NCBI GenBank assembly: GCA_035712345.1
Contig: DASTAY010000056.1
Location: 77,409 to 141,408, forward strand
Source of the DNA: VRUE01 sp035712345
Lineage (GTDB): Bacteria; Actinomycetota; Thermoleophilia; Solirubrobacterales; 70-9
Length of the DNA: 64,000 bases
Direction of reading: 5' to 3'
Position 1 is the first letter of the stretch. Each line of letters opens with the position of its first letter. Made by a program: the position numbers and the translations under genes. The notes under the pieces were generated by a model, which made no database searches, was not told the origin of the DNA, and saw nothing but the letters and a program-made list of their open reading frames with translations. Of the stretch, positions 7,833 through 14,586 are shown one piece after another.

Positions 7833-9176
7833 TCACGCTTCCTCCCTCGCCGCCTCGCGCAGCCGCCGCCGCGCCATGCGGGCGTAGTCGCCGCTCAGCT
7901 CGATCCCGAGGAAGTTGCGGCGGTGGCGAGCGGCGACGACGCCGGCCGTCGCTGCCCCGGCAAAGGGATCGAGCACCGTGCAGCGCCCGCCGGGGTCGTC
8001 GTGGGAGCAGCTCGCCTCCCAGCCGACCGTCCGGCGCCTCACCTCGACGCGCCAATGCCCGAAGCCGGTCGCCTGCAGCGCCCGGCCGGAGCGAAGTTTG
8101 TCGGCTCGGGTCCAGCTGCCCTTGATCTCGGTCTCGCCGTCGAGCAGCCGCCGCGCGTCGACGATCCGCCGCCAGGGCGCTCCGCAGGTGCGACACGCGG
8201 TCGGCGAGGTTCCGCCGAGCAGGCAGGGCTCGACCAGGGCCTCGGGGAAGGTCGCGAAGTGCGCCCCCTTGAAGCACTGGGTCGGCACCGTCCAGACGCT
8301 TCGTCGGTTGCGCCCCGCGCCTCCGACCCACTCGAAGTCCTGGCCACGCGCCGCCTCGACGCCCCCGTAGCTGAGGCGCTCGGGGCGCTTGAACCCGTTG
8401 CCCGAGCGGCGGGCCTGGTCTCCTTCGCGGACCGCCTCGGCGTCGTAGAAGTAGCGGCGGGACTTGCTGAGCAGGAAGACGAACTCGTGCGCTCGCGTCG
8501 GGCGATCGGTGACCGACTCGGGCATCGCGTTCGGCTTGGCCCAGACGATGTCGGAGCGAAGCCACCAGCCATCGGCCTGCAGGGCGAAGGCGACCCGCCA
8601 GGGGATGCCGACGAGATCCTTCGGCTTCAGGCCCGGGGGTGGAACCGGCTTCTTCTTCGAGTAGTCGAGGCCCTGCTCGGCCAGCCGCTTGCTGACCCTG
8701 AAGACCCCGTCGACGCCATCGCCGGCGGCGCGGCGCCTGGTGGTCTTGGAGTTGTAGGTCGCTCCGCTCGGACCCGCTCCGGCGTAGCTGTCGCCGAGGA
8801 CGAGCCACAGCGTGCCGTCCTCGCGCAGCACCCGGCGCACCTCCCGCATGACCGCGATGAGGTGCTCGACGTAGAGATTGGGGTCGGGCTCCAGCCCGAG
8901 GCAGCCTTTCCAGGCGCCGCAACGCCGGCAGAGGCGCCCACGCTGGCCCGAGTCCCAGCGATGGCGGCAACCCGGCTCGCCGCCCCAGACCCTCGGCGCC
9001 ACCCCGTAATCGCGCAGGCCCCAGTAAGGCGGACTGGTGATGCAGGTCTGGGCGAACCCGGCAGGTAGGCCGGCCAGGACATCGAGGGCGTCGCCACGAA
9101 GTACGCGGGCGCTCGGCTCCCCGCTCGCGGGCGGGGGCGCGTCGCCCTTTCGCTGGGCCACCGGCCGTTCAGCCAC
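7833..9176 (-). CDS. DNA methylase, SPPY type (N4-cytosine/N6-adenine)
   Basis: 447 aa. After RVLRGDALDVLAGLPAGF comes catalytic motif TSPPYWGLRDYG at about residue 45, typical of phage and plasmid DNA-modification methylases. Two Cys clusters (CRHRWDSGQRGRLCRRC and CRTCGAPW) may bind zinc. The C-terminus has the AdoMet motif LDPFAGAATAGVVA and NFLGIELSGDYARMARRR. The start is GTG at 9174-9176, preceded by GGGAGG; it overlaps the upstream gene stop by 8 nt. An in-frame extension to 9692 would overlap the C5 methyltransferase and is rejected. Its target base cannot be told from sequence. Confidence 0.88.
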   Translation of the reverse strand: MAERPVAQRKGDAPPPASGEPSARVLRGDALDVLAGLPAGFAQTCITSPPYWGLRDYGVAPRVWGGEPGCRHRWDSGQRGRLCRRCGAWKGCLGLEPDPNLYVEHLIAVMREVRRVLREDGTLWLVLGDSYAGAGPSGATYNSKTTRRRAAGDGVDGVFRVSKRLAEQGLDYSKKKPVPPPGLKPKDLVGIPWRVAFALQADGWWLRSDIVWAKPNAMPESVTDRPTRAHEFVFLLSKSRRYFYDAEAVREGDQARRSGNGFKRPERLSYGGVEAARGQDFEWVGGAGRNRRSVWTVPTQCFKGAHFATFPEALVEPCLLGGTSPTACRTCGAPWRRIVDARRLLDGETEIKGSWTRADKLRSGRALQATGFGHWRVEVRRRTVGWEASCSHDDPGGRCTVLDPFAGAATAGVVAARHRRNFLGIELSGDYARMARRRLREAAREEA

Positions 9177-10266
9177 GGCGCTCGCCTCCCGCCTCGAGCG
9201 TCGGGCGCATCGCCTCGGCCGCGACGCGGGCGGCGAGCGGCGGAGGCACGGCGTTGCCGATCTGCGTGAAGCGCTGGGTGCGCGAGCCCTGCCACGGGTA
9301 GTCGTGGCGGAAGCCCTGAAGGATCCCGGCCTGCTCGACAGTGATCCGGACGGGCCGGCCGCGGACGATCTCCGCGCGCCGCCCGCAGCGAGGCCAGCTG
9401 CCGGGAGCGGTGATCCGCGGGTCGCCGAGCAGGGTGGTCGCGGGCCGGCGTCGCGTCCAGGCGGGCAAGGACTCGATGCGCCACCCGCGCGAGCCGGAGG
9501 CCACGGCGTCGGACGGGCAGTCGAGCGAGCGGCCGGGGCGCGCGCGGTCGCGCCTGAGCCGCCCCGGCTCGCGCCGCCGGCCGAGCGCCTCGGCCATGCT
9601 CCGCCAGCGCGGGAGGTGAGCCTCGTCCTCGCGCGGCCCGTGGCGGCGGGGGTCGAAGGAGCGGTGGGTCGGCGCCGGCAGCTCGACCGCACCGTCGAGG
9701 GAGGCGATCAAGAAGGCGCGCTTTCGGACCTGGGGCACGCCGAAGCGCTCGGCCGAGAGCACCCCGACCGCGCATCGGTATCCGTGCTCGCCGAGGAGAT
9801 CGGCAAACGCCGACCACAGCTCGACGACCGCCGGGACCTGCTCGAACGCCAGCCACAGCGGACGCAGAGCCAGCGCCCAGCGCAGCGGCTCGACGGTGAG
9901 CAGCGAGCGCTTGTCCTCGCAGCGCGCCCGATGCCCACCGCGTGCGTCGACGCCCTCGCTCAGCTCGCGGGCGCAGGCGAGGACCCTCGGCTTGTCGAGC
10001 GCGCCGAGGCCCTTCCCCGCCCTCGAGTAGGCCTGGCAGGGCGGCGAAGCGACCAGTCCCCAGGTTCCAGAGAAGTCGCCGGCATCGAGGGCGGCGACGT
10101 CGGCGAGGAGTCGCTCGTGGCCGGCGGCCTCGGCGGTCGCGCAGGCGAGCGGCTCGGAGTCGATCCCCCTCGCCTCGTAGCCGAGGAGGCGAAGGCCCTC
10201 GCCCCATCCGCCCGGACCCGCGAAGAGGTCGAGGACCGGACAGGCCATCCCGCGGGATCGCGCCAT
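9169..10266 (-). CDS. C5-cytosine DNA methyltransferase
   Basis: 365 aa, Dcm family. Motif I VLDLFAGPGGWGEGL binds AdoMet; motif IV SPPCQAYSRAGKG contains the catalytic Cys; motif VI reads FEQVP, with Gln where most family members have Asn (ENV), as in several phage homologues; motif VIII is VRKRAFLIAS; motif IX RRPATTLLGDPRI; motif X QIGNAVPPPLAARVA. All catalytic blocks are present, so it is probably active. The target-recognition region between VIII and IX is short and Arg-rich. The ATG at 10264-10266 follows the upstream stop as TGATG. Second of two adjacent C5 methyltransferases; no cognate nuclease is nearby. Confidence 0.9.
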   Translation of the reverse strand: MARSRGMACPVLDLFAGPGGWGEGLRLLGYEARGIDSEPLACATAEAAGHERLLADVAALDAGDFSGTWGLVASPPCQAYSRAGKGLGALDKPRVLACARELSEGVDARGGHRARCEDKRSLLTVEPLRWALALRPLWLAFEQVPAVVELWSAFADLLGEHGYRCAVGVLSAERFGVPQVRKRAFLIASLDGAVELPAPTHRSFDPRRHGPREDEAHLPRWRSMAEALGRRREPGRLRRDRARPGRSLDCPSDAVASGSRGWRIESLPAWTRRRPATTLLGDPRITAPGSWPRCGRRAEIVRGRPVRITVEQAGILQGFRHDYPWQGSRTQRFTQIGNAVPPPLAARVAAEAMRPTLEAGGERRG

Positions 10267-11384
10267 CAGCTCATCGCCTCCCCCGCGCCTTCCTCGTATT
10301 CGACGATCCGCCGCCCGATCCACTCCGCGATCTGCGGCAGGAGGGCGTTGCCGAGGGCGGCAAGGCGGTCCACCCGAGCGGGAACCCCATCAGCCACTCG
10401 ACCCACGTCGGGTTCAGCGCCCCAGCCCTCCGAGGCGGGGAGCCGCCGTCGAGGTCGGCCTTCCTCACCGCCTCGCGCAGGGTGCGCTGCGCCTTCGCGC
10501 CGGAGGGCCGCCGGCCGCTGCGGATCGTCTCGTCGGGGCTGATCCGACCTCCCTTGCCGTCCGCCGCGTTCGGGGTCGGCCAAAGCTCCTCGCGCGCCAC
10601 CGCGGTCGGCAGGTCGTCTCCGCCGCTGCCGGGGCGCCCCGCCCGGGCGAAGTCCGGCCCGCTCGGGGTCGCCTTCGGCGTCGGCCAGAGCCGCGACTGC
10701 ACCGCGCCCGAGAGCGTCTGGCGGCCGCGGCGGTTCTCCGGTCCCGGCGGGGAGGCGTAGCCCTTGCGCGCGTCGGTCTCGGTCGGCGTCGGGAAGCTCT
10801 CCCGCTCGGCCCGGAGCACCGCCCTGCCGAGCTCGTTGCCGCTCGGGCCCGGGTTCCGCCGCTGGCCGCGCTTGGGCATCCCGTGCGGGGTAGGCCACGA
10901 GCCAGACGCGCCTTCGCAGGTGCGGTGCCCCGAACTCGCGAGCGGATAGGCACGCCCACTCCGCGTCATACCCTGCCTCGGCCAGGTCGCCGAGAACTCG
11001 GCCGACCGGCGCGCGGTCCCAGCGCTTGCCTTTCCCGGTGAGCAGGGCGGGGACGTTCTCCACGAGGACGTAGCGGGGTCGTAGCTCGCGAACGATCCGG
11101 GCGAACTCGGCCCAAAGACCCGAGCGGGCGCCGTCGAGCCCCGCTCCCCGTCCGGCGGGGCTGAGGTCTTGGCAGGGGAAGCCGCCGCAGAGGAGGTCGA
11201 CCGGGGGGAGGTTTTGCGTGCCGACTGCGCGGACGTCCTCGAAGCGCTCGGCTTCGGGGAAATGCCGCCCGAGGACCGCTCGGCAGTAGGGGTCGAGCTC
11301 GACTTGCCAGGCGACCCGCATCCCCGCCCTTTCGAGGCCGAGGTCGAAGCCGCCGATGCCCGCGAAGAGCGACCCGACATTCAC
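10266..11384 (-). CDS. dcm: C5-cytosine DNA methyltransferase (frame A of an overlapping pair)
   Basis: 372 aa. Motif I GSLFAGIGGFDLGLERAG, motif IV GGFPCQDLSPAGRG, motif VI YVLVENVPALL, motif VIII REFGAPHLRRRVWLVA, and motif X RLAALGNALLPQIAEWIGRR are all in this frame. The middle part is a poorly ordered, Arg/Ala/Asp-rich target-recognition region with repeated LADAEGD/LADPERGG blocks. The GTG start at 11382-11384 overlaps the upstream stop (GTGA) and has GGGAGG six nt before it. The same DNA holds a second complete frame shifted by +1 and starting at an ATG 4 nt downstream, described separately. Confidence 0.88.
   Translation of the reverse strand: MNVGSLFAGIGGFDLGLERAGMRVAWQVELDPYCRAVLGRHFPEAERFEDVRAVGTQNLPPVDLLCGGFPCQDLSPAGRGAGLDGARSGLWAEFARIVRELRPRYVLVENVPALLTGKGKRWDRAPVGRVLGDLAEAGYDAEWACLSAREFGAPHLRRRVWLVAYPARDAQARPAAEPGPERQRARQGGAPGRAGELPDADRDRRAQGLRLPAGTGEPPRPPDALGRGAVAALADAEGDPERAGLRPGGAPRQRRRRPADRGGARGALADPERGGRQGRSDQPRRDDPQRPAALRREGAAHPARGGEEGRPRRRLPASEGWGAEPDVGRVADGVPARVDRLAALGNALLPQIAEWIGRRIVEYEEGAGEAMS
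10271..11380 (-). CDS. Possible overprinted protein in +1 frame of the dcm gene
   Basis: A 369-codon frame without stops, starting at ATG 11378-11380, overlaps the C5 methyltransferase almost end to end. It uses the same Shine-Dalgarno (spacing 10 nt). It has no catalytic motif but carries strings I recall from many phage and metagenome hypothetical proteins: SPAKTSAPPDGERGS, YDPATSSWRTS, WPRQGMTRSGRAYPLA, four [WF]PTP blocks, and LNPTWVEWLMGFPLGW then PSATPSC. I checked that TSSWRTS is the +1 reading of YVLVENV, and that the WVEWLMGFP block is the +1 reading of the DVGRVADGVP block before motif X. It is either a real second gene or a very conserved shadow frame; GC-rich DNA favours long shadow ORFs, so expression is unproven. 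Confidence 0.35.
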   Translation of the reverse strand: MSGRSSRASAASTSASKGRGCGSPGKSSSTPTAERSSGGISPKPSASRTSAQSARKTSPRSTSSAAASPAKTSAPPDGERGSTAPARVFGPSSPGSFASYDPATSSWRTSPPCSPGKASAGTARRSAEFSATWPRQGMTRSGRAYPLASSGHRTCEGASGSWPTPHGMPKRGQRRNPGPSGNELGRAVLRAERESFPTPTETDARKGYASPPGPENRRGRQTLSGAVQSRLWPTPKATPSGPDFARAGRPGSGGDDLPTAVAREELWPTPNAADGKGGRISPDETIRSGRRPSGAKAQRTLREAVRKADLDGGSPPRRAGALNPTWVEWLMGFPLGWTALPPSATPSCRRSRSGSGGGSSNTRKARGRR

Positions 11385-12313
11385 CCTTCGCCTCCCGCGG
11401 CCTTCGCCGCCGCCGCTTCCATGCACGAGCATGCGCCCCACTGGCCTCGCTCGAAGTCGCCCGCGTCGCATTCGAGGCGTCGTCGGAAGCTGCGCAACGT
11501 CAACGGGCGGGTGACACCGCCGCGGCGATCGCGCAGGATCGCCACGTCCTTGCCCAGCAGGCGGCGCAGCTCCTGCTCGCGGCGCTCGTGGTAGCGGTAG
11601 CGATCGGGGTGGCGTTTGAGCAGAAGGGCGAAGGAGGCCTGACCGCCCTTGACGCAGAAGCCGCCGCAGTTGTTGTGCCGGAAGCCTTCGCCGTAGAGGC
11701 GTGGCGCCCGCAGGCCGTGGGCACCCATCCAGTCGAGGACTTCCTCTTTGTCGAGATAGGGCTTCTCGCAGAGCGGCGCCTCGACCCGCCAGGGCTCCCA
11801 GTGGCGCTGCGCGCGCTCGAGGCGGTGGATCTCCGACCAGTCGTAGCCGATCACGGCGACCGTCTCGGCGGGGTCGCGATGCTCCTCCAGCCAGCGGCGC
11901 ATGAAGCGGCGCTTCAGCACCGCCGAGCAGGGATCGGCTCGCGTGTTGCCGAGGTAGCGCACCTCGGCGAACACCTGGTGGGGGTCGCGGCCCTCGGCGA
12001 TCCACTCCAGCGCCGGGCACCACTCGCTCGCTTCGGCGCCCAGGGCAAGGAGGTGGCGACGGCGGTGGCGGCCTTCCTCGAGGGAGGGGATCGCCACGGT
12101 GCGCGCGAGGAGGCCCGGCGGGACGGTCCGGCCGGTCAGGTTCGCGGCCGCCCCCAGCACGAAGCGGTAGAGGTCGTCGTCCTCGATCAGCGTGTCGGCG
12201 AAGAGCAGCGTGAGCCCCTCGCGCCCGTGGCGGTCGACGGTGCGCCGCGCCGCCCCCCAGGAGCCGGCGCCGCCGCTCAGCATCACGACCCGCTTTCGGG
12301 GGTCCGCGCTCAC
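11381..12313 (-). CDS. PP-loop ATPase, PAPS-reductase-like
   Basis: 310 aa. The PP-loop MLSGGAGSWGAARR near the N-terminus binds ATP in adenine-nucleotide alpha-hydrolases such as PAPS reductase, TilS and DndC. Later come RYLGNTRADPCSAVLKRRF, HNNCGGFCVKGGQASF and a C-terminal CDAGDFERGQWGACSC; the cysteines could hold a metal or an FeS cluster, as in DndC-like proteins. The GTG at 12311-12313 overlaps the upstream stop (GTGA). In phages and mobile elements such proteins sit with DNA methylases, as here, so a role in nucleotide or DNA modification is likely. Simple sulfate assimilation is less likely because no other sulfur genes are near. Confidence 0.75.
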   Translation of the reverse strand: MSADPRKRVVMLSGGAGSWGAARRTVDRHGREGLTLLFADTLIEDDDLYRFVLGAAANLTGRTVPPGLLARTVAIPSLEEGRHRRRHLLALGAEASEWCPALEWIAEGRDPHQVFAEVRYLGNTRADPCSAVLKRRFMRRWLEEHRDPAETVAVIGYDWSEIHRLERAQRHWEPWRVEAPLCEKPYLDKEEVLDWMGAHGLRAPRLYGEGFRHNNCGGFCVKGGQASFALLLKRHPDRYRYHERREQELRRLLGKDVAILRDRRGGVTRPLTLRSFRRRLECDAGDFERGQWGACSCMEAAAAKAAGGEG

Positions 12314-12816
12314 GTCGCCCTCTCCCAGCAGAGCCGCTCGCGAGACTCCCGCTCGGCGCGCGGCCTCGACGGGCGGTCCCATGACTGTCGCCGAACCTCG
12401 CCGATCACCCGAAAGCCGCTCGCCTTGACGCTCGCGCCGGTCTCGGTGCGCAGCGTGTAGGTGATCGCGCGCCGGTAGCCCATCGCCCGGGCCGCCCGCC
12501 AGCAGGCGCCGTAGAGGAGCGAGCAGACGTTCCGCGGGGCGCCCTTGGCGACGCAGACGCGCAGCACCTCGATCGTCAGCCCGTCGTCGCGATGCCGGGC
12601 AACGGGTCGGCCGGCGATCGCCACCCCCACCAGCTCGTCTCCGAGCGCGGCGCCGACGCTGAACTTGTGCCCGCGGACCGCCCCGGAGTGGCGGTGAAAG
12701 CGCGCCACGAAGGCGTTTGCCTCGCGCAGCGTCGTCGGCACGAGGAGCGGCGTCGCGCCAGGAGCCCGGCCGGCCAACGCGCGCGGAGGACGGCTCGCGA
12801 GGGATCGCTCAGCCAC
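12310..12816 (-). CDS. XF1762-family protein (acetyltransferase-like)
   Basis: 168 aa. The body matches the XF1762 pattern known from phages and mobile elements: ANAFVARFHRHSGAVRGHKF, then LVGVAIAGRPVARHRDDGLT, EVLRVCVAKGAPRNVCSLLY, ARAMGYRRAITYTL and ETGASVKASGFR. The fold resembles GNAT acetyltransferases and a role in modifying a DNA base or a protein has been suggested; the reaction is unknown. GTG at 12814-12816 is preceded by AGAGGAGG at good spacing and overlaps the upstream stop by 8 nt. It stands at the head of the modification cassette with the PP-loop protein and methylases. Confidence 0.75.
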   Translation of the reverse strand: MAERSLASRPPRALAGRAPGATPLLVPTTLREANAFVARFHRHSGAVRGHKFSVGAALGDELVGVAIAGRPVARHRDDGLTIEVLRVCVAKGAPRNVCSLLYGACWRAARAMGYRRAITYTLRTETGASVKASGFRVIGEVRRQSWDRPSRPRAERESRERLCWERAT

Positions 12817-13330
12817 GATGTCCTCCTCTGGCCTGAAAGCGAGGGAGGTAGGAGCGCCCGTCGTCGCGGTAGCGGCGCAGGAACGCCTGCCAGCCACGGC
12901 GGGCAGCGGCGATCGTCGGGGCGCTGACGGCGAGCACAGCGCGGGCGCCCTGCGCCCCGACCAAGCGGACGGTGAGACGGCCGCGCCGGTAGGGGACGTG
13001 CTGCAGGGCGCGGTGGGTGCGCAGGGCCGTCGCGGCGCGCTTGGCTGCGACGCTGCCCTGCTCGTCTTGGGGGTCCTGCCGGCGTCGGCGAACCGTCCGC
13101 GGGGCAGCCGGCGCGGCCTTCGGTGGAGCGACGGCCAGGGGACGCGCGGGCTGGGACCGCGGTGACACCGACCGTCCGCCGCCGGTCGCCGCCGAGGGCC
13201 CCGACTCGCTCGCCCCGAGGACGAAGAGGGCGGCGAACCCGAGCAGGATCGCGCTGGCGAAAACGACCACCGCGCGGGCTGCCAACGGGTCGAGCGGGCG
13301 GTCGAGCAGGAAGCGAAGCCGGTCGATCAT
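12809..13330 (-). CDS. Single-pass membrane protein of the transfer operon
   Basis: 173 aa. A short cytoplasmic start (MIDRLRFLLDRPLDPLAAR) is followed by one membrane span (AVVVFASAILLGFAALFVLG), then a Ser/Pro/Ala-rich linker and a basic C-terminal part of about 80 residues. No family recognised. The ATG overlaps the stop of the cell-wall hydrolase gene (ATGA). One-span proteins with basic outer domains beside the hydrolase often belong to the transfer channel, so a structural T4SS role is possible; the last 60 residues are the only part that looks folded. Confidence 0.6.
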   Translation of the reverse strand: MIDRLRFLLDRPLDPLAARAVVVFASAILLGFAALFVLGASESGPSAATGGGRSVSPRSQPARPLAVAPPKAAPAAPRTVRRRRQDPQDEQGSVAAKRAATALRTHRALQHVPYRRGRLTVRLVGAQGARAVLAVSAPTIAAARRGWQAFLRRYRDDGRSYLPRFQARGGHRG

Positions 13331-14586
13331 CGGACCGCCCCTTCGGCCGATCTACCCACACCGGGCGGCTGCGCGTAGCCGAAGACCGGCGCCGGCTCCC
13401 CGGCTTCGACGGCGCGCGAGGGCAGGAACGGGCCGACTCGGGCGACGCGATCGGAGTAGTTGCCGTCGATCGTCGTGATCTGCCCGCCGGGAAAGACTCG
13501 CTCGACGATCGCGACATGGGCGCTCGCCTGCGGGCCGGAGCCGAAGAGGACCGCGTCGCCCGGCGCCGGAGTCGCGGTCGGAGGAAGGACGCGAGCGCCG
13601 TTGGGCTCGGCCTGGGAGAAGGGCGATTCTCCGGGCGCCGCTCCGCCCGGGAGCGAGCCCGCTTCGTGGGCCTTCGCCCATTCGTAGATCGAGCCCGAGT
13701 AGGCGTAGGGCGCGGTGCCACCTTTCAGCGGCACGCCCGCCTTCTCCCAGACCCAGGCGACGAAGAGCGAGCACCATTCCTCGCAGGGGCCGTAGGGGTT
13801 GCAGTTCGATCCTGGCGGGCTCTCTTCGCGCCCGAGCTGGCTCTCGGCGATGCGGACGATCTCGTTGTCGCTGGTGCTCCCCGTCGAGGAGGGCGCGCCG
13901 CAGGTGCTGCCGCCTTCGCTTGCGCCTTCGGCGGGTTGGGCCGCCCTGGGATCTTCGGGCGGTGGCGACCCCTTGCCCCGGAACCCGTAGGAGACCGCCC
14001 GGGCCATCACTTCGTCGGCGTAGTTGGCGGTCGAGTCCGCGCAGGCGCCGTAGTAGCTGCAGGCGGCCTGGCGATAGGCGGCGTAGGAACCACCGGCCGG
14101 CGGGGCGCCGAGGTCTTGGCGCAGGATGCGGGCGGCGGTGAATATCGCGTCGGCGGGGTCGAAGATGCTGGCGCCGCCCCCGTCGGCGTCGACTTTGAAG
14201 CGTTCCCAGATCGTCGGCCCCGATCCGGGGCTGCAGGCCGACCCGCGCACGTAGGCGATCTGCATCGGCCCCGCGCAGCCCGAGGCGTTGACTTCGTGGC
14301 AGGCGCCCTGGCCGCACTCCTGGGTGCCGATCGAGGCGAGGAAGGTCCAGTCGATGTCCATCCGCCGCCCCGCTTCCTGATAGATGCGCAAGCGCTTAGG
14401 CGGGATCTGCTCTACGGCCGCGCGGGTCGCCGGGGCCGCGGCTACCGTGCCCCCGCCTCCCGCCAGACAGGCGAGTTCGCCGCCGAGGATCGCCATCACC
14501 GTTCCGGCGAGCGTCGCCGTGACGATCGCGGCGAGGCCACAGGCGCAGACGGCCAGCAGCGAAAGGCGCGAGCGCCGGCCGCTCAC
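13327..14586 (-). CDS. Secreted lytic transglycosylase-CHAP peptidoglycan hydrolase
   Basis: 419 aa. An N-terminal hydrophobic anchor or signal (LLAVCACGLAAIVTATLAG) precedes a lysozyme-like transglycosylase domain at about 60-200 (RRMDIDWTFLASIGTQECG, SGCAGPMQIAYV, DPADAIFTAARILRQD). A Ser/Gly linker leads to a CHAP/NlpC-type domain at about 245-410 (GPCEEWCSLFVAWVWEKAG, PGDAVLFG, HVAIVERVFPGGQITTIDGN) with the catalytic Cys and His visible. It would open a hole in the cell wall for the conjugation channel, like VirB1, TcpG or Orf14 of Tn916. GTG start overlaps the VirB6-like stop (GTGA). Confidence 0.88.
   Translation of the reverse strand: MSGRRSRLSLLAVCACGLAAIVTATLAGTVMAILGGELACLAGGGGTVAAAPATRAAVEQIPPKRLRIYQEAGRRMDIDWTFLASIGTQECGQGACHEVNASGCAGPMQIAYVRGSACSPGSGPTIWERFKVDADGGGASIFDPADAIFTAARILRQDLGAPPAGGSYAAYRQAACSYYGACADSTANYADEVMARAVSYGFRGKGSPPPEDPRAAQPAEGASEGGSTCGAPSSTGSTSDNEIVRIAESQLGREESPPGSNCNPYGPCEEWCSLFVAWVWEKAGVPLKGGTAPYAYSGSIYEWAKAHEAGSLPGGAAPGESPFSQAEPNGARVLPPTATPAPGDAVLFGSGPQASAHVAIVERVFPGGQITTIDGNYSDRVARVGPFLPSRAVEAGEPAPVFGYAQPPGVGRSAEGAVR

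Noticed and set aside
11381..12313. Reading the PP-loop protein as DndC of a phosphorothioation system
   Set aside because: No DndA, DndD or DndE homologue is present nearby and the overall sequence fits the broader PAPS-reductase-like group.
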